Part shown: in pieces, positions 29,037-39,001 of the stretch
How the letters are laid out: each line of letters starts with the position of its first letter
How positions within the stretch are numbered: the stretch's first letter is position 1
DNA from: Litorihabitans aurantiacus
GTDB taxonomy: Bacteria > Actinomycetota > Actinomycetes > Actinomycetales > Beutenbergiaceae
Length of the DNA stretch: 64,000 nt
Assembly (NCBI RefSeq): GCF_030161595.1
Contig: NZ_BSUM01000001.1
Span: 868,001 to 932,000, forward strand
Direction of reading: 5' to 3'
Notes under the pieces: model-generated
What the model was told of the DNA's origin: nothing
Seen by the model: the letters and a program-made list of their open reading frames with translations, nothing else
The model's database searches: none
Program-made: the position numbers and the translations under genes

Positions 29037-31027
29037 TCACGGCCGCGTGCGCCCCAGGCGGCGGTGCGTGGCGAACGTGACGGCGGCCGCGCCGCCGTAG
29101 GTGAGCAGCACGGTGACGAGCGCGAGCACCTTCGAGCGGTCGGGCCCGAACAGGCTGAGGAGCGCCGCCGGCGTCGCCGCGAAGGCCCACACGAGCAGCG
29201 CGCGCGGCCGCGGGCCGAACGACGCCCCACCGGCGGCCACCGAGGTGCGCACGGCGGTCTCGCTCGCGAGGCGCGGCAGCGGCGCCGACTCCTGGTCGGC
29301 CAGCTCGAGCCCCGCGCGGCGCGCGAACGTCTCGAGGTCCGCGTAGCTCTCCCGCGGGGCCACGTCGGCCGCGGGCAGCACCATCCGCCAGCGACCGCGG
29401 GCGTCGGCGAGGGCGAACCCCCACGCCCGGTCCTCGTGCAGCAGCCGGACGAGCCGGGTCACGCCCAGGTCGGCGTCCTGCGGCCCCGGGACCCACGTCT
29501 CGTGCCCGGAGGCCGTCCGCACCACGAGGAAGCGGTCGGTCAGCGTCAGGCGCAGCCGGCCGCGCCCGCCGGGGGAGTACGTGGCCCGCCGCGCGGGCCG
29601 TGGTACGGCGTCGCGCACGATCGCGGCGAGCCAGAACAGCCACGGTTCCGCGACGGCGATCAACGCCGCCACCAGCACCACGACCTGCACCGGGTTGCGG
29701 CCGCCCCCGGCCAGATCAGCAGGGGCGCGACGGCGAGGAGCCACGGCGTCACCGGTCGCATCCAGCCCGAGAACGGGAACCCCGGCCCGAGGTCGCCACC
29801 CCGCCAGCCGTGGCGCAGCCGGCGACGAGCAGCCACGCGGGTGGGCAGCAGGTCGCGGCCGCGGTAGGGCTCGCGGTCCGGCCCGGGTCGGACGGTGCCG
29901 AGCCCGCCCGCGGCGGCCGGGGGATGGGCCACCCCGCGCAGCATCGGCACCCCGACGGTCGCCGCGCCGCGAGCGAACCCGATCGAGTGCAGCGCGAACA
30001 CCCCGCGCGCGGCACCGACGGGGAGGTCGGGCGCGGTGGTGTCGACCAGCGCCTGGTCCACGACGGTCGTGGGCTGGCTCGCCCAGTCCGCCACCGCGAT
30101 CGCCGCGAGGCTCCGGCCGGTGGTGTCCAGGACGTGCACCGTCCCCAGCGCGTCGTGCTCGACGCCGGGCACGTCCGACTCCGCCGGCGCGGTGAGCCGC
30201 TCCACCGCCGTCACCGGGGGCGGGGCGACCCAGAGCAGCGACCCGATCTGGCTCTCCTGGCCGACCGAGGCGCGACCGGCGCTCGTGACGAGCTCGACCC
30301 TCCCCGGTGTGAAGCGCACGCGGGCGCGCTGCGCGAACCTGCGCTCCGGCGTCGCGCGCCCCGCGGGGTAGAGCTCGACGTCGCCCCCGACGCCGGGCAG
30401 CTCGGGCGTGCCCGGGTGGCGGCTCGCGTGCACGTGCGCGACGACGACGTCGGCCAGCCGCTCGATCCGCTCCGCGACCAGGGCTGCCTCCGCGAGCCAC
30501 GGCAGCACGACGATCGTCGGGACGCCCCGTCGCGGCGTCGACCCGAGCCCGCGCACGGTCGCGGTCAGCGTCGACAGCGCCGCGCGCAGGGACACCCGCA
30601 GCCCGTAGATCGCCTCGGTGGAGGTGGCCACCGGGGTGTCGAGCACGGTCGCCCCGAGCGGTGTGCGCGGCTCGAACGGCACGGGGGTCGGGTTCGCCGC
30701 GAACGCGGGGAGGTCGGAAAGCCGGGTCTCGGCGATCATGCGCGCCGCGAGGTCGAGCTGCTCGCGCGCGTAGGCGAACGCGTCCTGCAGATCGGTGTCC
30801 TCACCCGCGAGCACGTCGACGGCGTCGCTCGTCGCGAGCGCGGAGGTGCGGACGGCCTGCGTCGCGGCCGCCAGGGGGTCGGCGTCGATCGCGAGCAGCC
30901 GCGTGGCGGGGCCGTTCACGACGACGCGGGGCTCGCTCCCACGAGGCGCGGTGGAGGCCGAGCGCGGGCCGGGCGCGACGCGGGCGGCGAAGCGGCGGGC
31001 GGCCTCGGAGGGGGCGGCGGCAGTCAC
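29037..31027 (-). CDS. Large membrane protein of unknown function, one frame break
   Basis: About 663 residues, family not recognised. Residues 1-440 look soluble (early segment RVVVNGPATRLLAIDADPLAAATQAVRTSAL; mid segment VPTIVVLPWLAEAALVAERI). Hydrophobic helices follow: PWLLAVAPLLIWPG, VQVVVLVAALIAVAEPWLFWLAAIV and, near the end, LLVWAFAATPAALLSLFG plus VLALVTVLLTYGGAAAVTF. Between the last pairs lies a beta-rich segment, LRLTLTDRFLVVRTASGHETWVPG, which could be a small PH-like domain. Frame breaks at the C run 29704-29708; one base missing. Start at 31027 fits a TAGCGT -10 seven nt upstream. It diverges from rplU. Confidence 0.65.
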
Positions 31028-31034
31028 CACGCGT

Positions 31035-31040
31035 ACGCTA
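31035..31040 (-). promoter_or_regulatory. Leaderless -10 element of the membrane protein gene
   Basis: TAGCGT on the minus strand, 7 nt before the GTG at 31027 (4 nt before an in-frame GTG at 31030). Confidence 0.5.
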
Positions 31041-31050
31041 CCCGGCTCAT

Positions 31051-31079
31051 TTGACCCGGGCCCCACCCGTCCGTAGTCT
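31051..31079 (+). promoter_or_regulatory. Sigma-70-type promoter of rplU-rpmA
   Basis: TTGACC (31051-31056), 17-nt spacer, TAGTCT (31074-31079): the clearest housekeeping promoter in the window. It implies a leader of about 108 nt before rplU. Confidence 0.75.
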
Positions 31080-31193
31080 TGACCGTCGGCGCGCGCTCAC
31101 CCGTGCGTACCGAGAAGCCCAGCTGCTGCTATCCCCGAACGGCCTGCCCGTTCGCTGGTTGACGTGCAGCAGTCCGATGAGGAGAGATGCACC

Positions 31194-31502
31194 GTGGTTT
31201 ACGCGATCGTCAAGATGAGCGGCCGTCAGGAGAAGGTGGCCGTCGGTGACATCGTCGTCGGCAACCGAGTTGAGGGGAACGTCGGCGACACGCTCGAGCT
31301 GACCCCCATCCTCCTCGTCGACGGTGAGAAGGTGACCTCGGCCGCCGACGAGCTGGCCAAGGTCAAGGTCTCCGCGGAGATCGTTCGGGACGAGAAGGGC
31401 CCGAAGATCACCATCATGAAGTTCAAGAACAAGACCGGCTACCGCAAGCGCCAGGGACACCGTCAGCCCCTGACCCGCTTCAAGGTCACCTCCATCGCCT
31501 GA
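31194..31502 (+). CDS. rplU: 50S ribosomal protein L21
   Basis: Large-subunit ribosomal protein, 102 residues, reading [20 protein letters not shown] and ending [18 protein letters not shown]. The motif [14 protein letters not shown] is diagnostic of L21. The GTG at 31194 is chosen for AGGAGA 7-8 nt upstream; the earlier in-frame GTG adds non-homologous residues. Cotranscribed with rpmA 33 nt downstream. Confidence 0.97.
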   Translation: MVYAIVKMSGRQEKVAVGDIVVGNRVEGNVGDTLELTPILLVDGEKVTSAADELAKVKVSAEIVRDEKGPKITIMKFKNKTGYRKRQGHRQPLTRFKVTSIA

Positions 31503-31535
31503 GCCGCACGGCTCCCCCAGAAAGGAGTGTGCGTC

Positions 31536-31784
31536 ATGGCACACAAGAAGGGCGCAAGCTCCTCCCGCAACGGTCGTGACTCCAACGCGCAGCGCCTCGG
31601 CGTGAAGCGTTTCGGCGGCCAGGTCGTCAAGGCCGGCGAGATCATCGTCCGTCAGCGCGGCACGCACTTCCACCCGGGCGACAACGTCGGCCGTGGTGGC
31701 GACGACACGCTGTTCGCGCTCGCCCCGGGCTCGGTGCAGTTCGGCCAGCGCCGCGGTCGTCGCGTGATCGACGTCGTGGCCTGA
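31536..31784 (+). CDS. rpmA: 50S ribosomal protein L27
   Basis: Large-subunit ribosomal protein near the peptidyl transferase centre, 82 residues, [20 protein letters not shown] to [11 protein letters not shown]. The start ATG 31536 has AAAGGAG about 9 nt upstream. The N-terminus is the mature kind, without the cleavable extension seen in Firmicutes. Followed by a strong terminator. Confidence 0.97.
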   Translation: MAHKKGASSSRNGRDSNAQRLGVKRFGGQVVKAGEIIVRQRGTHFHPGDNVGRGGDDTLFALAPGSVQFGQRRGRRVIDVVA

Positions 31785-31810
31785 GTCCAGCTCCGGCTGA
31801 CCTGTTCTTC

Positions 31811-31852
31811 CCGCGAGGGGGCGTACCGCGCAGGCGGTACGCCCCCTCGCGG
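31811..31852 (+). terminator. Terminator after rpmA
   Basis: Perfect 19-bp stem (31811-31829 with 31834-31852), loop GCAG, then CTTTCT. It separates rplU-rpmA from obgE. Confidence 0.9.
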
Positions 31853-31896
31853 CTTTCTGCACCGATGTGTCTCTGCACGACTGGCAAGGAGTAGCT

Positions 31897-33411
31897 GTGG
31901 TCTCGTTCGTCGACCGGGTGGTGCTGCACGTGAGCGGCGGCGACGGCGGTCACGGCTGCGCGTCGGTGCGCCGTGAGAAGTTCAAGCCGCTGGGCGGTCC
32001 CGACGGCGCCAACGGCGGCAACGGCGGCGACGTCGTGCTCGCCGTCGACCCGCAGGTCACCACGCTGCTGGACTACCACCACCGGCCCCACCGCAGCGCC
32101 GAGTCGGGCGGTCAGGGCAAGGGCGACATGCGCCACGGGAAGAACGGCGGCGACGTCGTCCTCGGCGTGCCCGACGGCACCGTCGTGCGCACCCCGGGCG
32201 GGGAGGTCCTCGCGGACCTCATCGGTGCCGGCGCCACCTACACGATCGCCCGCGGCGGCCAGGGCGGGCTCGGCAACGCCGCGCTCAGCTCGCCGAAGCG
32301 CAAGGCGCCCGGCTTCGCACTCCTCGGGGAGCCCGGCGACGAGGCCGAGGTCGTCCTCGAGCTGAAGTCCGTGGCCGACGTCGCGCTCGTGGGGTTCCCG
32401 AGCGCCGGCAAGTCCTCGCTGATCGCGGCGATGAGCGCGGCCCGTCCGAAGATCGCGGACTACCCCTTCACCACGCTGGTGCCGAATCTCGGCGTCGTGC
32501 AGGCGGGCGACGAGCGCTACACCGTGGCCGACGTGCCGGGCCTCATCCCCGGGGCGAGCGAGGGCAAGGGACTCGGTCTGGAGTTCCTGCGCCACATCGA
32601 GCGCTGCGCCGTGCTGGTGCACGTGCTCGACTGCGCCACGCTCGAGCAGCGCCGCGACCCGATCACCGACCTCGACGTCATCCTGGCCGAGCTCGCCGCG
32701 TACGCGCCCGACCTGGAGATCGCGGGTGGCCGGGTACCGATCCTCGAGCGACCGCAGCTGGTCGTGCTGCACAAGATCGACGTGCCCGAGGCGCGCGAGC
32801 TCGCGGACTTCGTGCGACCGGAGCTCGAGGAGCGCGGGTTCCGCGTCTTCGAGGTCTCCAGCGCCTCCCACGAGGGTCTGCGCGAGCTGACGTTCGCGCT
32901 CGGTGGCCTGGTGAGCGAGGCGCGGGCGAACGAGCCCGAGCCGGAGCCCGCCCCGGTCGTGCTGCGCCCGCGCGCGCACGGCGACGCCGGCTTCTCGGTG
33001 ACGCCGGTGACCACGCCCGACGGCGAGGCGTTCCAGGTGCGCGGCGACAAGCCCGAGCGGTGGGTGCGCCAGACGGACTTCACCAACGACGAGGCGATCG
33101 GCTACCTCGCCGACCGCCTCAACCGGATCGGCGTCGAGCAGGCGCTGGGCAAGGCCGGTGCCGTTCCGGGGAGCACGGTCGTCATCGGCGAGCTCGTCGG
33201 CGGGGTGATCTTCGACTGGGAGCCGACCGCCATGACGGGCGCCGAGCTGCTGGCCCCGCGCGGGACGGACATCCGGCTCGAGGGGTCGCGCCGGCGCACG
33301 ACGCCCGAGCGGCTCGAGCAGTACCGGGCGCGGATGGACGGCAAGACTGCAGCCCGTGAGGAGCTGCGCCGCGACCGCGACGAGGGCGTGTGGACGAGCT
33401 CGGAGGAGTGA
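31897..33411 (+). CDS. obgE: GTPase Obg/CgtA
   Basis: Essential ribosome-associated GTPase involved in 50S maturation and stress control; 504 residues. The glycine-rich Obg fold ([33 protein letters not shown]) occupies residues 1-160. The G domain has G1 [10 protein letters not shown]2 [10 protein letters not shown]3 DVPGL and G4 HKID; the OCT domain typical of Gram-positives follows ([30 protein letters not shown]). GTG 31897 has AAGGAG 5 nt upstream. The stop overlaps the proB start (GTGA). Confidence 0.96.
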   Translation: MVSFVDRVVLHVSGGDGGHGCASVRREKFKPLGGPDGANGGNGGDVVLAVDPQVTTLLDYHHRPHRSAESGGQGKGDMRHGKNGGDVVLGVPDGTVVRTPGGEVLADLIGAGATYTIARGGQGGLGNAALSSPKRKAPGFALLGEPGDEAEVVLELKSVADVALVGFPSAGKSSLIAAMSAARPKIADYPFTTLVPNLGVVQAGDERYTVADVPGLIPGASEGKGLGLEFLRHIERCAVLVHVLDCATLEQRRDPITDLDVILAELAAYAPDLEIAGGRVPILERPQLVVLHKIDVPEARELADFVRPELEERGFRVFEVSSASHEGLRELTFALGGLVSEARANEPEPEPAPVVLRPRAHGDAGFSVTPVTTPDGEAFQVRGDKPERWVRQTDFTNDEAIGYLADRLNRIGVEQALGKAGAVPGSTVVIGELVGGVIFDWEPTAMTGAELLAPRGTDIRLEGSRRRTTPERLEQYRARMDGKTAAREELRRDRDEGVWTSSEE

Positions 33412-34526
33412 GCGGGCGCGAGCTGCTCGCGGGGGCGCGCCGCGTCGTCGTGAAGATCGGCTCGTCCTCGCTCACCGACGACGCCGGCGCGCTCGACCCG
33501 ACGGCGGTCACCGCCGTCGCCGACGCCCTCGCCGCCTGCCGCACCGCGGGGACCCAGGTCGTCCTGGTGTCCTCGGGTGCCATCGCCGCCGGTATCACGC
33601 CGCTCGGTCTGGCCTCGCGGCCGCGCGACCTCGCCACGCAGCAGGCCGCGGCCGGTGTGGGTCAGGGACTGCTGGTCGCGCACTACACCCGGGCGTTCGC
33701 CGCGCACGGTCTGACCGTGGCGCAGGTGCTCCTGACCGCGGAGGACGTCATCCGACGGGGGCAGTACAAGAACGCGCAGCGCGCGCTCGAGCGGCTGCTC
33801 GCGCTCGGGACCGTGCCGGTCATCAACGAGAACGACGCCGTCGCCACCGACGAGATCCGGTTCGGTGACAACGACCGCCTCGCGGCCCTGGTCGCCCACG
33901 TGGTCCAGGCCGACGCGCTGGTCCTGCTGACCGATGTCGACGGTCTGTACGACGGCCACCCGAGCCTGCCCACGTCGCGCCGGCTCTCGCGGGTCTCCTC
34001 CGCGGCGGATCTCGAGGGCGTCGTCGTGACGGGCCGGGGGAGCGGGGTCGGCACCGGCGGGATGACCACCAAGGTCGACGCCGCCGTCACCGCGACCGGC
34101 GCCGGGATCCCGACGCTCGTGGCCGGCGCCGCGGACGTCTCGCGCGCCCTGACGGGCGAGGACGTCGGCACCTGGTTCGACGCGACGCACCCGCGCCCGC
34201 GCACGCGGCGGCTGTGGCTCGCGCACGCGGCGGCGACGCGGGGGCGGCTCGTGCTCGACGACGGTGCCGTGCGGGCCATCACCGACGGCAAGCGGTCGCT
34301 GCTCGCGGCCGGGGTCGTGGGGGTCGAGGGAGCGTTCGAGGCAGGCGACCCGGTCGAGCTCGCGTCGGCGGCCGGGGTCGTGGTGGCCCGGGGGTTGGTG
34401 GCGTACTCGAGCGAGGAGCTGCCCGAGCGGTTCGGGCTGACCTCGGCGCAGCTGCGCGAGGAGTTCGACGGGCGGGACCGCGCCGTCGTGCACCGCGACG
34501 ACCTCGTGGTGGTCGCGCGCCGCTGA
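33408..34526 (+). CDS. proB: Glutamate 5-kinase
   Basis: First enzyme of proline synthesis, phosphorylating glutamate. 372 residues: amino acid kinase domain ([64 protein letters not shown]) and a C-terminal PUA domain from about residue 280. Feedback inhibition by proline is usual for the family. Start codon lies in the obgE stop, so translation is coupled; proA is separated by several kb. Confidence 0.96.
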   Translation: MSGRELLAGARRVVVKIGSSSLTDDAGALDPTAVTAVADALAACRTAGTQVVLVSSGAIAAGITPLGLASRPRDLATQQAAAGVGQGLLVAHYTRAFAAHGLTVAQVLLTAEDVIRRGQYKNAQRALERLLALGTVPVINENDAVATDEIRFGDNDRLAALVAHVVQADALVLLTDVDGLYDGHPSLPTSRRLSRVSSAADLEGVVVTGRGSGVGTGGMTTKVDAAVTATGAGIPTLVAGAADVSRALTGEDVGTWFDATHPRPRTRRLWLAHAAATRGRLVLDDGAVRAITDGKRSLLAAGVVGVEGAFEAGDPVELASAAGVVVARGLVAYSSEELPERFGLTSAQLREEFDGRDRAVVHRDDLVVVARR

Positions 34527-34661
34527 GCGCGGCCGCAACCGCTCGAGTCAGACGGTTGGTGCGACCCCGCCGCCCCTTCGACCCGCCGCCCCTTTGACCC
34601 GCCGACGCCGACGCGGAGCAGGTGGTCACACGTCGACGCGAACCCCGCCGGAGGCAGGTGA
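34527..34661. other. Intergenic region between convergent genes, nothing recognised
   Basis: 135 nt; a short direct repeat (GACCCGCCGCCCCTT and a near copy at 34575-34605) is the only structure seen. Confidence 0.3.
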
Positions 34662-35228
34662 TCAGCCGACCTGCGAGTGCTCGCCGGTGCGGTGGTAGGT
34701 CCGGTCCACGTAGACCAGGCGGGGCTGGTCGGCCTGGGCCGGGGTCGCCTCGTCGTGCACGTCGGTGACGGCCGCCGTGATGAGGAAGCTCGCGCCGGCG
34801 GGAACGCGGTCGAGGATCTCGACGCGCGCCCAGGAGGTCACCTCGGCGAGGCGGGGTTCACCCGTCGGCAGCGTGGTGAGCGCGACGTCGGCGAACCGGT
34901 CGATCCCGGGCGTCGCGAACCGCACGGAGAGGTCTGCCTGGTCGTGGGCGAGGAAGCTCACGACGGCGGAGCTCGCCTCCCGCAGCGCCGGCCACGACGA
35001 CGAGATCGACGTGATCGAGAACGCGAGCACGGCGGGCGCCGCCGAGACCGAGATCACCGACGTCGCCGTGAAGCCCACGGGGGAGCCGTCGGGTCCGGAG
35101 AGCGTCACCACGGCGACGCCCGACGGGTGCAGTCGGAACAGGTCCTTGAACGCGCGGGGGTCGAGCGGTGTCGGCGACGTCACGGGGGCGACGGCGGGCT
35201 CGGCGGGAGCATCAGGGTGGGCAGCCAC
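34662..35228 (-). CDS. Flavin reductase-like domain protein
   Basis: NAD(P)H:flavin oxidoreductase-type FMN-binding protein, 188 residues, as in the reductase partners of two-component monooxygenases. Signatures: FRLHPSGVAVVTLSGPDGSPVGFTATSVISVSAAPAVLAFSI (flavin-binding), FLAHDQADLSVRFA and RFADVALTTLPTGEPRL. A Pro/Ala-rich N-terminal stretch precedes it. The GTG at 35228 is fixed by a leaderless TACGGT element 6 nt upstream. It could serve the luciferase-like monooxygenase encoded 3 kb away, but nothing proves this. Confidence 0.88.
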   Translation of the reverse strand: MAAHPDAPAEPAVAPVTSPTPLDPRAFKDLFRLHPSGVAVVTLSGPDGSPVGFTATSVISVSAAPAVLAFSITSISSSWPALREASSAVVSFLAHDQADLSVRFATPGIDRFADVALTTLPTGEPRLAEVTSWARVEILDRVPAGASFLITAAVTDVHDEATPAQADQPRLVYVDRTYHRTGEHSQVG

Positions 35229-35234
35229 CCCTCG

Positions 35235-35240
35235 ACCGTA
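35235..35240 (-). promoter_or_regulatory. Leaderless -10 element of the flavin reductase gene
   Basis: TACGGT on the minus strand, 6 nt before the GTG at 35228. Confidence 0.55.
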
Positions 35241-35322
35241 CGTCCACTTCGGTGGCCGAACCCCGTGACCTTCACCTCGTCCACCATCCGGACCGGTTCC
35301 GGGTGCGACAGGTCGAGTGTGA

Positions 35323-37314
35323 TCACCACAGGAGTGCCGGACACCCTGCGGGAAACACCGACGAGTCAGGGGTGGTCTCGCCCTCGCCCGCAGGCGTGGC
35401 AGGACGTCGCGCCGGATCACCGACGGAGGGACTGTCGGTGTCGATGAGCAACGGTGGGTCGCCGAAGTCGAGCCGGGGTCGGGTCGGGGGCGAGGAACCG
35501 GACGCGCTGCCCGACAGGTCACCCACCGGCCGGGATCTGGCCTCCGGCGGGGACGTGGCCTCCGGCGGTGACGTGCCCACCGGTAGGGGTCTGGTCTCCG
35601 GCGGGGACGTGGCCTCCGGCGGAGACGCGGCCTCCGGTAGGGGTCTGGCCTCCGGCGGGGACGTGCCCACCGGTAGGGGTCTGGCCTCCGGCGGGGACGT
35701 GCCTACCGCGGTGATCGGGGACGGCGGTCGGGACCGTGGGACGAGCAGGTCGTCGTGGAGGCGCGTCGTGGTTCCGATCGCGACACCTCCCGGCTCGGTG
35801 AACTCGAACCCGCCGTGCACCGACGTGATACGCGCGCGCTGCTCGTGGACACGGTGGTGGTGGGCGGAGCAGAGCGTGACGGCGTTGCCCAGGTCCGTTC
35901 CGCCGCCGTGCGACCAGTACGTCAGGTGGTGAACCTCGCACCACGACGCGCGCATCCGGCATCCCGGCCACTGGCAGTGCCGGTCGCGGACGAGCGCGGC
36001 GCGCCGGAGCGGGCCCGTGAACGTCCGCTCCGCGCGGCCGAGGTCGAGCGGCTCACCGGTCGGGTCGAGGACGGTGCGCTGCAGCACCGCGTCGCACGAG
36101 AGCACCTCGAGTGCGGCGAACGGCAGCAACGTGCCATCCATGAGCTGGGCCAGCGGGGGAGGAGCATCGAGTCCGCTGCGCTCGATCGCCGCGCCCGTCA
36201 TCCGGCCGTGGGCTCCTGCTCCAGCCACGGGCGTTCGCGCCGTCGCATCTTCGTCGATGGGCGGCGCCGCGCCGGGCGCGTCACCCCGAACCCCCAACGG
36301 CGTACCTCCGCTCGTACCGGTCGTCCCTTCGCGGCGGCGCCGGGACAGGACCGCCCACGTCTCCTCCCGCAGCAGGACGCTCAGGTGCGGCCGCAGCTGC
36401 GCACCGGCGCGGTCGACCCCGACTCCGAGCGCGCGATCGCACAACGACACCAGCGCGTCGGCGGTGCGCTGCTGACCGGAGCGCTCGTCGTCGGCCGCCG
36501 GCACGGGTGTGACGGCCTCCAGCGCCGTGCGGACGGTCTCGCCCGCCACGACGTCGAGGAACCCGGACAGCTCGACACCGTCCGCCCGCGCCACCAGGCG
36601 CAGGTACCGACGGTGGCGTGCACCCGCGAAGGACCGGTCGGCGGCGTCCGCCTCGAGCTCGGCCGCGCGACGCTGCAGCACACGCCTGAGCGCGGGGACG
36701 TCGAGCTCGCGAGCGGCCTCGACGATCTCCTCCGCGTGCGCACCCAGCTCGCGCCGAGCGCGGTCGCCGGTGCGGGACAGGACGGACGAGACCGCCTGGG
36801 CGTGGTCGATGGTCAGACCGCCGTCGGCGACGGCTCGGGACAGTGCGGGCATGAGGTCGAGGGTGCGCCCGAGCTCGTCCTCCGCGAGCGCCTGGCCTCG
36901 GCCACGGCGCGTGGCGAGCCCTCGACGCAGGGCGAAGTCGCGCTCGACCGCAGGGTCTCGCGCGATCTCGGCAGCCTTGACGGCGCCGGCGAGACGCGTC
37001 TGCACGAGCCCGAGGAGCGAGACCGCGCGGTCCACGGCGTCGAGCGCGTGCCGCAGCTCCGCAGGGGTGTGTGTCTCGTCCGCGACGGCGGAGGTGAGGG
37101 CGCCGAGATGCGTGAGAAGGGCGTCGGCGTGGTGCGCCAGCGACGAGGGTCGATCGGCGGCCGTCCGCACCCCGGCGCGCCCACCGCCGTTGCCATCCGC
37201 GACGCCCGCGACACGGCCACCACCTACACGCGCCTCCGTGGCCCCGACGGTCGTCGGCGCGTCCGGAGCTGCATCGCCCCGTGCCTCCGCCCGAACCTCG
37301 AGAACCCCGACCAT
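35323..37314 (-). CDS. DUF222 / HNH endonuclease domain protein (13E12-type)
   Basis: 663 residues. The DUF222 region (about residues 50-380, with HALDAVDRAVSLLGLVQTRLAGAVKAAE) is followed by an HNH nuclease domain: CQWPGCRMRASWCEVHHLTYWSHGG and NAVTLCSAHHHRVHEQ, with the HH and Cys pairs intact. Members are multicopy in actinomycete genomes and many are linked to mobile DNA; no known function. The C-terminal 130 residues are Pro/Ser/Glu repeats. The ATG at 37314 is favoured over upstream alternatives. Confidence 0.85.
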   Translation of the reverse strand: MVGVLEVRAEARGDAAPDAPTTVGATEARVGGGRVAGVADGNGGGRAGVRTAADRPSSLAHHADALLTHLGALTSAVADETHTPAELRHALDAVDRAVSLLGLVQTRLAGAVKAAEIARDPAVERDFALRRGLATRRGRGQALAEDELGRTLDLMPALSRAVADGGLTIDHAQAVSSVLSRTGDRARRELGAHAEEIVEAARELDVPALRRVLQRRAAELEADAADRSFAGARHRRYLRLVARADGVELSGFLDVVAGETVRTALEAVTPVPAADDERSGQQRTADALVSLCDRALGVGVDRAGAQLRPHLSVLLREETWAVLSRRRREGTTGTSGGTPLGVRGDAPGAAPPIDEDATARTPVAGAGAHGRMTGAAIERSGLDAPPPLAQLMDGTLLPFAALEVLSCDAVLQRTVLDPTGEPLDLGRAERTFTGPLRRAALVRDRHCQWPGCRMRASWCEVHHLTYWSHGGGTDLGNAVTLCSAHHHRVHEQRARITSVHGGFEFTEPGGVAIGTTTRLHDDLLVPRSRPPSPITAVGTSPPEARPLPVGTSPPEARPLPEAASPPEATSPPETRPLPVGTSPPEATSPPEARSRPVGDLSGSASGSSPPTRPRLDFGDPPLLIDTDSPSVGDPARRPATPAGEGETTPDSSVFPAGCPALLW
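35521..35705. repeat. Tandem repeats in the 3' end of the DUF222/HNH gene
   Basis: Imperfect 36-nt units (one runs 35643-35678) and shorter 12-18-nt partial units, encoding TSPPEARPLPVG-type repeats. In-frame, so length changes would not break the protein. Confidence 0.75.
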
Positions 37315-37450
37315 CGTCCACCCCCTCGGCGCCTCAGCCCGGTGCCGACCCCCTGTCGAACACCTGTTGCCAAGATACCTCCGAGCACTGACATCGAGTG
37401 GGTCTCCGCGGACTCTGGGGATAACTCCCGCCACCGATGCACCCTCGAGG

Positions 37451-37480
37451 TTGACACGGCAACCAAACCCCCCGTAGCGT
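37451..37480 (+). promoter_or_regulatory. Promoter of the SAM riboswitch transcript
   Basis: TTGACA (37451-37456), 18-nt spacer, TAGCGT (37475-37480), just upstream of the aptamer. Confidence 0.7.
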
Positions 37481-37486
37481 CATCAT

Positions 37487-37600
37487 CACGGTCTTGAGTA
37501 CCAGCGTTCAGCCCCGGCTTGCTGGTCGGCAACCCTCCACCTGCGGTGGGGTGCCCCGGGTGACGACCAGGCCCTGACTACCTGTCAGGGCAAGCGCTCG
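37487..37600 (+). ncRNA. SAM riboswitch (SAM-IV type)
   Basis: S-adenosylmethionine-sensing aptamer in an actinomycete leader. The core CCCCGGCTTGCTGGTCGGCAACC then CTCCACC-tgc-GGTGGGG and GTGCCCCGGGTGA matches the SAM-I/IV binding core, and the downstream hairpin 37571-37578/37584-37591 (GCCCTGAC and complement) matches the extra stem of SAM-IV. It probably lowers expression of the downstream sulfur-related gene when SAM is plentiful. Confidence 0.85.
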
Positions 37601-37635
37601 TCCGCATCTCGCGGAAGCTACGAGGAAGAAGTCCG

Positions 37636-37725
37636 ATGGTCACGGCTCAGCAGATGATTCCCCTGCGACGCTCCACCACCACCCTCATGTGTGGTGCGCT
37701 CACCGCGCACCCGTGTATGCGCTGA
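37636..37725 (+). CDS. Possible 29-residue leader peptide with two cysteines
   Basis: A short frame starting at ATG 37636 after GAGGAAGAAGTCCG, a fair ribosome binding site, and reading MVTAQQMIPLRRSTTT then LMCGALTAHPCMR before TGA. Cys codons lie near the end and an RR pair in the middle. This resembles the short leader peptides found upstream of sulfur-metabolism genes in Actinobacteria, where ribosome stalling at Cys codons controls the next gene. It lies between the SAM riboswitch and the monooxygenase gene. Evidence is positional and compositional only. Confidence 0.5.
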   Translation: MVTAQQMIPLRRSTTTLMCGALTAHPCMR

Positions 37726-37969
37726 CGGCGGCCGGAAGATCCCGCGGACCACGCGTCCGCCGGAGCTCCACCGCTGGCCAGGCCAGCATCCTGCCGTCGT
37801 GCCCCGGCTCCGCCCCACGGAGCGATCCCGTCCCGCGTCACCGCGCCCGCCCGCAGCACCCCGCCTCGCCCCTCGCGAGCCCGGTGCACAGAGCCCGCGG
37901 CGCGACCACGGCCCCGGACGGTCCACACGTCACACATGACCCCGCCCCGCGGGGAGAGGACCTCGAACC
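37726..37969. promoter_or_regulatory. Leader between the small frame and the monooxygenase gene
   Basis: 244 nt with short hairpins: GCGGAC-N5-GTCCGC near 37742-37758 and GCTGGCC-A-GGCCAGC near 37773-37787. One may be the expression platform or attenuator of the riboswitch/leader peptide; no T run follows either. Confidence 0.4.
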
Positions 37970-38995
37970 ATGTCGCAGCACAGCTCGAACCAGCACACCT
38001 CCCAGCCCAGCCAGCCCGACCCGAACCAGCCCTCGCGCCGTCACCTCCACCTCGGCCTCGACCTCACGTCGCTGGGCGCCAAGGCCTCGACGTTCGCCCG
38101 CCCCGGCGCCGCCACCGGTGACCGCGTCGACGTCGCCGCCGTCGCCGAGTACGTGGACCTGGTTCGCGCCGCCGGCGTCGACCTCCTGACCTTCGGCGAG
38201 TCCTTCCGCCTCGACGACGCCCCGCGCCCCGACGCCTGGCTCGACCCGGCCGTCATCGCCTCGCGCCTCGCCGCCGCCGGTGCGCTCGCCGACGGCCCGG
38301 TCGTCGTCCCGGCGCTCCCCGCCGGCTTCCTCGACCCGGTGCGCCTGGCCCGCGCCGTCGCCGGCATCCACGCCCGCAGCGGCGGCCGTGCCGGCTGGCA
38401 GCTCCCGATCAGCGTCACGGCGGGCGGCGTGCACGCCGAGGTCCGCCGCGTCTGGAACGGCACGCCCGGTGCGGCCACCGGCGGCCGCGCACCCCTGATC
38501 GTGACCGCGCCGACCGAGGCGACCACGGCCGTCGTCGCCGGCCGCCACTCCGACGTCGTGCGCCTCACGGTCTCCAGCCCGGTCGAGGCCGCGCGCCGCC
38601 GGCACGCGATCCGCACGGCCGCGCTCGAGGCGGGCCGCAACCCCGACGACGTGCGCGTGGTGGTCGACGCCGTCACCGTCATCGCGCAGGACGCCCCGAG
38701 CGCGCTCTTCCGTGCCGACCTCATCCGCGACCTCGCCGGCGCGTCGGACCGCGACCAGCTCACCGTCGCGGGCACCGCGCGCGGCGTCGCCGACGTCTTC
38801 GAGGACTGGTTCACCCAGGGTGCCGTCGACGGGTTCGTGATCCAGCCCGGATCGCTCCCCGCCGACGTCCACGCCCTCGCGGCCGAGCTCGCGCCGGAGC
38901 TGCGCGAGCGCGGCCTCCTCGGCGTCGCGGGGTCGACGACGGCGGAGCCCGCCCCCGCCGCGACCTCGCGTCCGGCGTCGCCCGCGTCCCGCTGA
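37970..38995 (+). CDS. LLM-class (luciferase-like) flavin-dependent oxidoreductase
   Basis: Cytoplasmic FMN-dependent monooxygenase-type protein of 341 residues with a TIM-barrel pattern: [33 protein letters not shown], then [14 protein letters not shown] and [19 protein letters not shown]. Members often desulfurise alkylsulfonates or sulfones or act in methionine/cysteine scavenging. The SAM riboswitch upstream argues for a sulfur role here. N-terminal 20 residues are Ser/Gln/Pro-rich. GAGAGG precedes the ATG. A terminator follows. Confidence 0.8.
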   Translation: MSQHSSNQHTSQPSQPDPNQPSRRHLHLGLDLTSLGAKASTFARPGAATGDRVDVAAVAEYVDLVRAAGVDLLTFGESFRLDDAPRPDAWLDPAVIASRLAAAGALADGPVVVPALPAGFLDPVRLARAVAGIHARSGGRAGWQLPISVTAGGVHAEVRRVWNGTPGAATGGRAPLIVTAPTEATTAVVAGRHSDVVRLTVSSPVEAARRRHAIRTAALEAGRNPDDVRVVVDAVTVIAQDAPSALFRADLIRDLAGASDRDQLTVAGTARGVADVFEDWFTQGAVDGFVIQPGSLPADVHALAAELAPELRERGLLGVAGSTTAEPAPAATSRPASPASR

Positions 38996-39001
38996 CGATC
39001 C

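Noticed and set aside
34575-34605. Short direct repeat downstream of proB as a terminator
   Set aside because: It is a direct, not inverted, repeat and cannot form a hairpin.
37636-37937. Longer frames on both strands in the riboswitch-to-monooxygenase leader
   Set aside because: They have no ribosome binding site, unlikely composition and overlap the regulatory hairpins; only the 29-codon frame is kept as a possible leader peptide.
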